Shown here: positions 1 through 9,139 of the stretch, piece by piece
Layout of the letters: the number at the start of each line of letters is the position of its first letter
Position numbering within the stretch: position 1 is the first letter of the stretch
NCBI GenBank assembly: GCA_016165875.1
Contig: JABBOT010000001.1
Location: forward strand, 45,373,250 to 45,437,249
Reading direction: 5' to 3'
Length of the DNA: 64,000 bases
Origin: Acanthopleura granulata
Taxonomy: Eukaryota > Mollusca > Polyplacophora > Chitonida > Chitonidae
Position numbers and translations under genes: made by a program
Notes under the pieces: generated by a model
Seen by the model: the letters and a program-made list of their open reading frames with translations, nothing else
Told to the model about the DNA's origin: nothing
Databases searched by the model: none

Positions 1-379
1 GAAGGTGGTCTCCGTTTATTTAACCATGAAGGCACTTTTCTCCCCAAACGATCTTCTGCGCAAAGATTAGGTTTAAAAAAGCGGTCGTTGGGTGTATTGC
101 ACCTCTGATGACCTTATCAACCCGACGTTTGTATGCGATGCCTCTCAGTATGTGAAAAACAGACTGACTAAGCGCTACATAACGAGATAACTTTTCTACC
201 AATCGCGACTGCTATGGTTTTAGCTTCTGGGAAGTTTTTTCGGGAAAAGATGGTTGTACAATCTGTACAAGTGATTTGGAGTAGAGTGTACGCTTCATTA
301 CTAATTTTGTTTTCGCCTATTTTGCATTCAGATTTACTGGTGTTACTTGGCAAATACAAACATCACGGTAAGAGTTTTG

Positions 380-560
380 TTGTCGCAACCCATACTGAAA
401 TAAATTAATCCAACTGAAACATTTATTTCATTATTGGTTGCGACTGCAACCCTTTACTGAAGTAATATTTCATTACGGTTTGCAACTGCAAACACCTACT
501 GAAATAATCATTACAATAAGTGTTGCTTTTTCAACGCCAATTGAAACAATGTTGTTTGAA
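380..560. repeat. degenerate ~43-bp tandem repeat with a palindromic core
   Basis: A unit of about 43 bp recurs three to four times. Each unit carries a dyad such as 'ggttgcgactgcaacc' or 'gtttgcaactgcaaac', followed by an AT-rich stretch like 'actgaagtaatatttcatta'. The units have diverged. A related block in the same orientation lies at 1675-1797. Confidence 0.6.
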
Positions 561-1674
561 TAGGCGTTTTGACATTTCATTCAGCTTTATTGAAGTATTT
601 CGACTGGATAACATCCTATGTTCGTTTGAGCTTGACGTGGTTAAGTAACCTGTAAAACTGTAATGTCACTAGTTTTAATATAAATATACTTGTGGGGAGC
701 AGAGAATGAACATTGTTTAGGGTATGTGTGATATCGTCAAATATTTTTGTCCTATTTGAAGTAGACAGCTCTGTGCCCAGAATCACAGAGAAAGACAGGA
801 TTTTTTCTATTTAAATACATGCTAAGTCTAAAAGTTCAGACAAAATTAATATTGCCAGATCTCATCTGGTGAACTTTATGGAGAAATCGTCTTACATGAA
901 AGCCGTATACGTTAAGGTCGCTCTGATGTATATACACAGAGAACTTAATTTAGCATCCCTCTGGTTTCCACAGGGGGCTTACAGGTGGTATGAGGAAAAC
1001 AGTTCAGGTTGTCATTCAGGCAAACGGCGGGTGCAACAGATACTGACGTGAATCACTTTAAGAGATACCAAATGACGTTTTCGTTGAGGAATTTCAACCA
1101 CTGCTTCAACACTGCTCACTCCAAAACCATACGTGTAAAGCCATTGTTTCACATTAAAACGAATGAAGATAGAAATACGTGTGTGTTCTCATTAAAACAC
1201 ATGGATTCCAATCATTTTGTCGCTTTTCTCTAGCCAACCATTCACATTTTACACTCCTTTGATATAGAAGAACATTAATCGCATGTGTACAAAACCGCCA
1301 TAGTCAAAACCTAGGGATGCCTAATTGAGTTTTGTGTGTATAGTTAGCTCTGAAGAAAGTGGTTACGAGGTCAAAACTGTAGAACTCTGATGACCTATGT
1401 TTGCCGCAAACCCATGAAACTTAAAAACCAGCATGGTTAAGATGCATGTATGACTTTCAACATTTAAGGTATGTGCAGTTGTAGGTGTTTACTCTGCGCT
1501 GAATCTCTTGGGGCTTTGGTATGAAAGATGTTTGGGGCCTGATCTAGTGGCTTAGAAATCATTTGCCTTCCACCAGTATTGTACTTCTGACAATACTTCT
1601 GACTGAAAATCAGAGTGTTATTCTTTGATTCACTCATATTTAAACGCTGTACTTACATCAACATTTCAGTTAAA

Positions 1675-1797
1675 TAATCGCAAACTGGCAACCGTTATTC
1701 AAATAATTAATTCACTAGGTGTTGCGACTGGAACCGTTGTTCAAATAACTACTTCAATAGGGGTAATTTATTTGAATTAGAGTTGCGACATATCTCC
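1675..1797. repeat. second block of the ~43-bp repeat
   Basis: Units containing 'caaactggcaaccg', 'gttgcgactggaaccg' and 'gttgcgac' are separated by 'ttcaaataactacttcaat'-like AT-rich spacers. They match the repeat at 380-560 in order and orientation. The dyad is imperfect here (gactgg in place of gactgc). Confidence 0.55.
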
Positions 1798-2989
1798 CTA
1801 TAGTTTATTAAAACGGAATACATCTGCAACTGCTTTAGAGAGGAGAAAATTACAAAACCTTTTTAAACGTGCAACCAACTACACGAAATAAATAAAACAT
1901 CGTATTTAATTAGATCATATCACATACATAGCATAATTAGAACAAATACATTTATTTAACCTGAACCACAAATGAGAACCGCTTGTGCCCAAAACTGAGT
2001 CTCACTAGTTGAAATCTGCAAATGTCCACAAGAGGTAAATAAAATGGTGAGTTTTGTTTCTAGCATGGATACCTCAGCTCTGCGCCGAGAAGTTTGATTT
2101 AAAATGAAATTGGTTATGAAGAGATAAAGTTTGCAATATAATTTCGAAATGTTGACTTCCCAGCCCTGACATCTTCCATCGCAGCACAAATTAAAGCAAA
2201 GATTTTCCGGAGCCGAAAGCTGGTAAAACAACTGTATAATAACCATACAAGCACATAATAACAAACTAAAGCCTAAGTCGCATACAGTGATTAAATTGCC
2301 AGTTTTCCTGTTTCTGATTGTTTTTAATACCCTCTCTTTAGACCAAAGGGATAGTTTCTACTAATGTCTAATAAACTCGAGTTGTTTCAGTCAGTTTCAG
2401 ATGTATATGAAATCGTTGCTCAGATGTTCGAGGGAGCCAGCAAGAAAGGCCGTCGATGAGCCACACGAGAACTCGACCAGCAGACAGACTGAAACTGAAA
2501 GTGCATAGTGGTTTTAAGGAGGGTACACAAAATACGTATTTTGCAAAGATGTTCCATTGTGTACACTTTTTATTTTCTTTAGCTTTAGCTGTCTTTTGCT
2601 TTTGTACGTGATACCTGTTTAAAAGTAATAATTGTTGGTACCTCATCATTTTTCTGTCTAATAAATGCTGCCTATAGCCGCTCAAATGAGAATAGTTGAA
2701 TTATTTTTAACGGTTTACAAAGATTAGCCATCGTATGAAAGACAGGGTGGGCTCCGGCCTGTGGAGCTGTAACTTATACATCGTGCGAAAAAATGCTTAA
2801 AAAGTTTTAGACAAATCGAAACTCACATACATACCCAGGCTTAGATGGCCGTTCCATTTCACAGAATTATTTACGCCAAGGCAAAATGATGTTTCCTAAT
2901 TCAAATCAACGCTGATCAATTCATGAATAACAATCGCCACAATATTAGGGTTTAAAATCTGTGCATGCTACCAAAATAATTCTCAATCC

Positions 2990-3330
2990 TTAATTTTTAG
3001 GCAAGCAAAACCCATTCCTTACTCTGGGTTGAGTGATGTTACCACCCAGATAGTCTGAAATCTGTGTTCCTCTTTGCGCAGCGTACAGCGGACAAACCAG
3101 TAAAATATAGTGGCAATCTGAAGTGGTTAGCTTGAGCCGTTTAAAATAGCTCCTGACTGCTTGGTGCCCTGACCGAAGCCGAAAGCGATATAGAAAAGCT
3201 GCTCTGTGCCACAGGATATTCGCCATGAGAGGAACGATCCTTGTTTTAACCTTCCCACTTTGTTTACCAGAATTCGGTTGAAAAGTACATCAAGTGTTTT
3301 ACAATTGCTACCAGGACAACCCGTAAGCAA
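2990..3330 (-). pseudogene. LINE C-terminal fragment
   Basis: Minus-strand translation contains 'FRLRSGHQAVRSYFKRLKL', then 'CPLYAAQR'. This resembles the tail of many animal non-LTR polyproteins, where 'RLRSGH..L..HL.RL.L' precedes a Cys/His knuckle ending in 'CPLY..R'. The first two Cys of the knuckle are not clear and two frames are used, so it is a relic. No reverse transcriptase is attached. Assignment to a clade is not possible; identification as a LINE tail is moderately secure. Confidence 0.5.
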
Positions 3331-3744
3331 ACTTCCACACTTAGCCTTGTATCAGTCAAAGTATTGATCGAATAGTCATTAATATGTACATACTTTGAAA
3401 GATAAACGACTGTTGAGTACAAAAATACCTTCAATGTCTAAATTTATCCAAATCGAAATTTTTAGATGGTTTTTAAAATGATTTTAGCCAATTTTCAGCT
3501 TAGAAATGTCTCTCTTCCCAAGCCCATATTGTACAACATCAACTCACAATGACTCCAAAGACTTTTAATACTCGTCCTGGGTTTGAATGAATGAATGAAT
3601 GAATGAATGATTATGGCTTAACGCCACATCGGCAATATTTCAGCCATATCGTGGCGAGAACAAGGTGGAACCACGAGACAGTTCAGGTTTTCGGTAGTCG
3701 CTGGAGAACATTAAAAACAAACCAAAAAAGTATCATAAAGTATT

Positions 3745-4624
3745 TTATGATACAGGCCAATGGCCTTCAAATATTTTATCACTGCTCCCATCCAGGATAA
3801 AATTGTGTGTTAGACGAGAATGCCCAACACGGCATCTTGTTAAAATCACTTGGTCTCTAGGAGACATACCCACTGTATAAGAGTTATGGCCAATGGCAGG
3901 GTGAATAGCGTGCAGTTTATTACACACCTGCACGTCCCATTCACCCTGCCAAAGGCGACGAATATACTTAAGAATGTTAGATTTAAAATCAGCGTATGGG
4001 ATTTTAACTTTTGATATCGATTTATTTAGCGCAGCCTTTGCCTCCCTGTCCACGACTGTGTTTCCATGGACCAACATGGCTTGGTATCCAACAGAATATA
4101 ATATCTTTGCCTCTTTTAATCAATTTTCTATGTAAGGCTAAAATCCGCAGAATAAGCGGGTCTTTCAATTTATTATTCTGCATTGCCAAAAGGCAGGAGA
4201 GCGAGTCACTACATACCATTGCCCTCTGGGCACGCTCAGAGGAAACACAGGATAAGGCCAGGAGTATAGCCCTGGCTTCTGCAGAAAAGATACACGATGA
4301 AGACGGAAGACGAAGAGAAGAGACCCGCTGTTCTAAGACAGCCGCAGCCGCAACCCTGTCCCCATCCTTCGACCCATCAGTGTATATAAATTTATAATTT
4401 GGATAATTAGCCTTAATTTCAGCAAAAGCTTGCTGAATTATAAGAGGATTTGTGTTCCATTTATTATGTTGACGTAGATCAAATATTAGTTTAGGTTGTG
4501 GAAGAAGCCAGGGAGGAGACTCCGGTAAAGATACCGGAGCTATCTCCTATAGCTCGATGGTTTCTTCCACAACATGATCCCGTATACGAAGACCGAACGG
4601 AGGGATATTGTTAGGATATTTAGT
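3745..4624 (-). pseudogene. RNase H and C-terminal part of LINE copy 1, separated by stop and frameshift
   Basis: After the stop that ends the long ORF2, minus-strand translation continues with the same protein in several frames. It gives 'FIYTDGSKDGD' (first RNase H acidic residue), a region ending 'CSDSLSCLLAMQNN', and 'DIIFCWIPSHVG' (the IPSHVG motif of LINE RNase H). It then reads 'RRLWQGEWD' and 'NFILDGSS'. At this last point the sequence jumps straight to the 3' UTR. The Cys/His knuckle seen in the fragment at 11395-11868 (C-G-C...H...E-C) is therefore missing. RNase H in I-group elements removes the RNA strand during target-primed reverse transcription. Confidence 0.8.
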
Positions 4625-7279
4625 TTATTTGTCTACGTATGATGGATTGAAAACACAGTCGTAGGCAGGGTTTGTTGGGTGAGCTTTAAGCTTTGTTGCA
4701 TATTGAAAGCTGAGTTTAATACGTCGGTTATGTAAAGAAGGCTCATTGGCCTCCACGTATAAACTCTCTACTGGTGAGGTTCTAAAGGCACCAAGGCTGA
4801 GCCTCAGACCTTGGTGATGGACCGGATCCAACATTTTAAGGTTCCTAGCGGAACCATAAATGATGGACCCATAGTCCAATTTAGACCTCACCAGAGAACG
4901 ATATAAATTAAGTAAAACAGATCGGTCAGCACCCCAATCGGTGCTAGACACGACCTTAATTATATCCAGAGCCTTTATACATTTAGCTTTAAGCGTTTTT
5001 AAGTGAGGTATGAAAGATAGTTTACTATCGAATATAACTCCTAAAAATTTATTTTTCCCAACAATCTTCACTGGTTCACCACAAAATTTAAGCTCAGGGT
5101 CTAGATGAAGTTTCCGTTTATTACAGAAATGCATACCGACGGTTTTAGACGTAGAAAATCTAAAACCATTGGCAACTGCCCATTTCTCGATCTTGAGACA
5201 AAGCTGCAATTGCCGCTCGATGTTATTCATATTTTTCGCCCGATAGCATATCAGAAAATCATCTACATATAAACAACCCTCGGTTCCAGATGTTAATGTT
5301 TGGTTCAAGCTATTAATTTTGATGCTGAACAGCGTAGGTGAAAGGATACTGCCATGGGGTACACCCATCTCTTGCTCATAAGAGTCCGAAAGAGTGGACC
5401 CCACCCGTACCTTAAACTGACGATTTGATAAAAATTGGGATATAAATATAGGTAATCGACCTTTAAGGCCCATATCCGCGAGGTCTTTTAAAATGCCATA
5501 TTTCCATGTGGTGTCGTAGGCCTTTTCAAGGTCAAAAAATATTGACACCACATGTTCATTATTAATAAAACCATGGCGAATGAAACTTTCAAGTCGAACA
5601 AGGTGATCCACTGTGGATCTACCTTGACGAAAACCACATTGGATATTAGATAGTAACTTGTTGGTTTCGAGAAACCAGACAATTCTATCATTTATCATCC
5701 GTTCCATAGTCTTACAGACGCAACTGGTAAGAGCTATGGGACGGTAATTATTTGGATCAGTATGATCCTTACCCGGTTTGGGAACCGGGATAATACATGC
5801 CTCCCTCCATGAGGGTGGAAAATTACCAGTTATCCAAATATCGTTCAATAAGTCTAAGAGAGCCTCAAGTGGTTCAGGTGGTAAATGGTTCAGAAATTTA
5901 TAATATACGTTATCAGGACCACATGCTGTATCATGTGCCTTTCTCAGTGTAGTTTTTAGTTCATCGATATTAAAAGGACGATTATAATCTTCTACGTTTT
6001 TAGAAGAAAAGGGCAATTTAATTTTCTCCTTCTGGTTTTTGATATGCTGAAATTGTGAAGTATAATTCTCAGAAGAAGATTTTTTAGAAATTGATTCCGC
6101 TAATTTATTAGCTATATCGGATGGAGAAGTTAGTATGTTATCTCCATCTTTCAAGTGCTGGACTTTTGCTTTGTTATTTTTACCCTTTAGTTTCTGAACC
6201 ATATTCCACACCTTACGCATAGGTGTTTTGGACGTAATACCTGAAACAAATTTCCGCCAGCAAGATCGTCTCTTGGACTTAAGTAATCGACGAGCCTTAA
6301 CTGCAAGAATACGAACCTGGTTTAAATTTTTATCAGTAGGACAATGATTGAATATACGTTCGGCCCTTTTACGGTCCTTTATGGTTTTACGACAGTCATT
6401 GTCGTACCAGGGTTTACTTTTGGATTTTGGACTGGTCGAGGTCTTAGGGATAGTTCTATCTGCAGCTCGTAATATAAGCTGATTAAATTTAAATATTGGG
6501 TCATCTGCTGCATTGAGAGTCTGTGGAGTGATATCAGCCTCACAGAACATCTCAAATGCCATCCAATCTGCTTTATCGAACTTCCACCTACCTACACGTT
6601 CTAAAGAATTAGAAGTGACATGCTCTAGGATAATAGGAAAATGGTGACTACCACAAAGATCCTCGTGCTCTCTCCAAGAAAAATCCAGGAGAAGTGATGG
6701 ATCGGTGATAGTGAGATCGATAGCAGAATAAATGCCATTACCCGCATGCAAATGAGTATTAGAACCATCACTGAAATAACACAGTTCCTCCTTGGTTAAA
6801 AAATCTTCTACCACCTTGCCCTTATTATTTATGCTGTTACTTTCCCATAAGGGGTTATGGGAATTAAAATCGCCCATTATTATGGAGGGTGTGGGTAATT
6901 GTTCTTTCAAATTATGTAACTGTAAAGCTGACAAAGAAGTGTTCGGAGGAATATAAACCGAACACAAAGTGACTGTCTCAGACAATGAGACACGAACGGC
7001 CACAGCCTGAAGCTCTGTATCCAGAGCAACAGGACTGTGGATAATATTGTTATTTATGAAGATAGAGGAGCCGCCTGCCGCTCGCTCTTCTTCGTGACAA
7101 AATGTACTATAAAGTGAATAATTTTTCAGAGTTACTTTATCTTTGTCAGATGTCTTCAGGTGAGTTTCCTGAAGACAAAGGGCAATAGGGTTTAATGATT
7201 GGACCAGCTGTGTTATTTCAATAAAATTAACGTTAAGACCTCGACAATTCCACTGTATAATTTTGTCGTATGCAGACAT
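4625..7279 (-). CDS. ORF2: apurinic-like endonuclease plus reverse transcriptase (LINE copy 1)
   Basis: An open frame of 884 aa starts at the ATG overlapping the ORF1 stop (TAATG). Residues 1-225 are an APE-type endonuclease with 'IIQWNCRGLN', 'CLQETHLK', 'YIPPNTS', 'GDFNSHNPLW' (near residue 136) and 'GSHHFPI' (near 210). The family motif is SDH, as in copy 4 ('GSDHFPI'), so the catalytic Asp is His here. The reverse transcriptase spans about residues 470-730, with 'FFDLEKAYDTTW' near 586, 'GVPHGSILSPTLF', and the catalytic 'YVDDFLICY' near 670. The frame ends 'NPSYVDK' at a TAA where other copies read through to RNase H, so it is C-terminally truncated. The protein would nick target DNA and copy the element RNA. 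Confidence 0.93.
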   Translation of the reverse strand: MSAYDKIIQWNCRGLNVNFIEITQLVQSLNPIALCLQETHLKTSDKDKVTLKNYSLYSTFCHEEERAAGGSSIFINNNIIHSPVALDTELQAVAVRVSLSETVTLCSVYIPPNTSLSALQLHNLKEQLPTPSIIMGDFNSHNPLWESNSINNKGKVVEDFLTKEELCYFSDGSNTHLHAGNGIYSAIDLTITDPSLLLDFSWREHEDLCGSHHFPIILEHVTSNSLERVGRWKFDKADWMAFEMFCEADITPQTLNAADDPIFKFNQLILRAADRTIPKTSTSPKSKSKPWYDNDCRKTIKDRKRAERIFNHCPTDKNLNQVRILAVKARRLLKSKRRSCWRKFVSGITSKTPMRKVWNMVQKLKGKNNKAKVQHLKDGDNILTSPSDIANKLAESISKKSSSENYTSQFQHIKNQKEKIKLPFSSKNVEDYNRPFNIDELKTTLRKAHDTACGPDNVYYKFLNHLPPEPLEALLDLLNDIWITGNFPPSWREACIIPVPKPGKDHTDPNNYRPIALTSCVCKTMERMINDRIVWFLETNKLLSNIQCGFRQGRSTVDHLVRLESFIRHGFINNEHVVSIFFDLEKAYDTTWKYGILKDLADMGLKGRLPIFISQFLSNRQFKVRVGSTLSDSYEQEMGVPHGSILSPTLFSIKINSLNQTLTSGTEGCLYVDDFLICYRAKNMNNIERQLQLCLKIEKWAVANGFRFSTSKTVGMHFCNKRKLHLDPELKFCGEPVKIVGKNKFLGVIFDSKLSFIPHLKTLKAKCIKALDIIKVVSSTDWGADRSVLLNLYRSLVRSKLDYGSIIYGSARNLKMLDPVHHQGLRLSLGAFRTSPVESLYVEANEPSLHNRRIKLSFQYATKLKAHPTNPAYDCVFNPSYVDK

Positions 7280-7954
7280 TACGGAGGGAGGCGTATAGGA
7301 GACTTGTCTCTATATTTGGACCGAGGACGACCCTATACGGGCCAATGTAGATATATGATGGTAGAGAGGTACTATTAAAGGTTATGAGATATGTGTTTAA
7401 TTTAAGGATGTTGCCAGCTTTTTTTGTTGTGAAACGCTCCACTCTGAAAACTCCCTGTGGTTTTAGTTCTGCACAGATTTCCTCTTCAGATAGGTCAAAA
7501 ACATCCCCATCCCTGTCACGTATTATTCCCTGACAGCTGTTCAGGGTATTGTGAGGGGATGTAAAAACAGATATATCGGAAATTTTATTCAATGATAGTA
7601 AATTTTTAGATTGTTGTTTCCGGAAACATTCGATTAGAATGTCTCCGGATCGCAGCTTTTTAACGTTTTTTAAAGTGCCTGCTGCGCCCTCCAAGGCCCT
7701 CTTCAAAAGAAAAGAATGTATTTTAGAGGCCGGCTTTTGTTCACTCTTTGTTGAGAGAACAATAAAGCCGGCCAACTTTCCTGTCGAATGTCTAAAGAAT
7801 CTGATAAAGCCTCCAGCTTCCTCTTTTTATCAGCCCCTGAAATTGGCTGAGAAGACGATCTCAAATTAAGAACATTGTTTGAAAGGTTTAGGGGATTGAT
7901 AATAAAAAATTCGTGATTCACAACACGTGTTCCCCAACCACCACGGAGTGCCAA
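7279..7954 (-). pseudogene. ORF1 (gag-like) of LINE copy 1, frameshifted and internally deleted
   Basis: Translation begins 'MALRGGWGTRVVNHEF' near 7954 and shifts frame around 7750. It continues through 'ILIECFRKQQSKNLL', 'GIIRDRDGDVFDLSEEEI' and 'YIYIGPYRVV'. Copy 2 shows that two Cys/His knuckles should follow, but here the sequence jumps to the extreme C-terminus 'RSKYRDKSPIRLPP' and the TAA that overlaps the ORF2 start. ORF1 proteins of this group bind element RNA. With the knuckles deleted this copy would not be expected to work. Confidence 0.8.
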
Positions 7955-8556
7955 GGGCGATGCCTGAACCTGGGGATACCCAGCAGGAAAGACACCAAGG
8001 ATTCCACATGGGGTATACTCAAATAGATGGCCTTAATATGCACACCCCATTCCCCACCCGAGCTCCTCCATCACCCATCCTATGAAGGAGGTTGCACATT
8101 AGACACTTGAGTGACCCTACAGCCACCGCCTGAAACGCAATCCCACGAACGAAATTTGAGAAAAATCATTTGATCTCTAAAGAGTGTTTTTATAGAGAAG
8201 TTTTGGGACCACGCAGAGGCAAGGCGTGACCAGCCGATTGATCGGATCGGGCCATCCGACCGCCCGTCATTGTAGAAGTAAGGGCCGAAGTGGAGTGTTG
8301 GGCGTGAGGATCTCGCAAGTTCAACCCGCCCTCAGCCACCAGGATCCCGTCCTCCCCCATCACGGGTCGCAACCCACGGCAGACAGGTTGCCCCTTTTAG
8401 TCGCCTTGTACGACCAGCCCGGGGAGGCTGTGGAACTATTCTATTCACCGGAACCACACGGGAGAGCCCTAGGTTAGTCGCCTCGTACGACAAGCTTGCC
8501 TAGAGAACTGAGGCCCTATTCTTTTCACTCCCGGGAACCCCACGGGGGTCCTGGGT
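7955..8556 (-). promoter_or_regulatory. 5' UTR and likely internal promoter region of LINE copy 1
   Basis: This is GC-rich DNA without an open frame, directly upstream of ORF1. It contains two diverged copies of a 65-70-bp unit, at about 8398-8463 and 8475-8546. Each starts 'gtcgcct.gtacgac.agc' on the plus strand and ends near 'cc.cacggg'. The outer unit lies at the presumed 5' end of the element. A promoter role is inferred from position only, since LINEs of this group carry internal promoters in the 5' UTR. Confidence 0.5.
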
Positions 8557-8779
8557 TTGAAGCTGTGGAAGCTTTCATTTATGTTATTTTGCCAATATCC
8601 TAGAAGCTATAACAGAGATCCAAAAATTGGGGCACTGTTTTAGGTATAAATATAGCTAGGTATGTGCCCATTTTTTATCATTACGTTCAAAACAGATGAG
8701 AAAAGAATTCCACCAGACGACTTTCTCAAAAAGAAACAGATGAAAAAGTGGAGACATTGAACAAAGTGTCTTGAGGAGA

Positions 8780-9127
8780 GTGAGTACTTAGGGTGTAACA
8801 GCGTTTCAGTCATATGGCGACGAGAAATCCTTCTGGTGTGTACTTACAGTGTATCTTCTTGTGACAGGGCGAGTCCATGCCGCCAAAGTGCTGCCGTCCC
8901 TGGACCATCATGCCAAAGACACCATACATGACACCCCACCCAGTCACATTATACTGACACCGGGTCGACCACGCCTGTTTCATTGCTCTAGCCTCTCAAT
9001 CCTGAGCGCCAAGCGAGGCAGCAACAAGTACCATTTTTAAAGTCTTTGGTATGGCTCGACCTAAGCTAGAGCCTGGATCTCTCGTCCTCGAGGCGAACGC
9101 TCTAACCACTAAACTGCCGAGCGGGTC
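8780..9127 (-). mobile_element. tRNA-headed SINE with perfect 12-bp target duplication
   Basis: A 348-bp element on the minus strand is flanked by identical 'gtcttgaggaga' at 8768-8779 and 9128-9139. Its head reads 'gacccgctcggcagtttag', then 'tggttagagcg', like a tRNA box A. The middle contains 'gtgtcagtataatgtgac' and 'tgggtggggtgtc', which I recall as a conserved block in mollusc SINEs. The 3' end includes 'cgccatatgactgaaacg', similar to the 3' ends of the LINE family here. Confidence 0.8.
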
Positions 9128-9139
9128 GTCTTGAGGAGA

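Larger units (their letters stand above)
1..2985. other. non-coding flank without a recognisable gene
   Basis: Apart from the two short minisatellite blocks listed separately, I see no gene, RNA or recognisable transposon here. Open frames are short. The longest, at 1956-2264 and 2368-2685 on the minus strand, show no family motif and no convincing splice signals. Confidence 0.5.
3585..8556 (-). mobile_element. near full-length I/Nimb-like LINE, copy 1
   Basis: This is an approximately 5-kb non-LTR retrotransposon on the minus strand. In order it has a GC-rich 5' UTR (7955-8556), a damaged ORF1 (7279-7954), ORF2 with endonuclease and reverse transcriptase (4625-7279), a split RNase H (3745-4624), a short 3' UTR, and a terminal (TTCA)n tail visible on the plus strand as repeated 'gaat' at 3585-3612. 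RNase H downstream of the reverse transcriptase places it in the I superfamily, and Nimb-like is my best guess. Damage includes an ORF1 frameshift and deletion, a premature stop before RNase H, loss of the C-terminal Cys/His knuckle, and an endonuclease active-site substitution. It is therefore probably immobile on its own. Confidence 0.9.

Noticed and set aside
1956..2264. A 102-codon minus-strand frame with a hydrophobic, cysteine-containing start that resembles a signal peptide
   Set aside because: No domain, no upstream promoter or splice evidence, and the later part is not protein-like; probably chance.
9060..9127. Possible tRNA gene on the minus strand
   Set aside because: Same reason: it is the head of the 348-bp SINE bounded by target duplications, and box B is not conserved.
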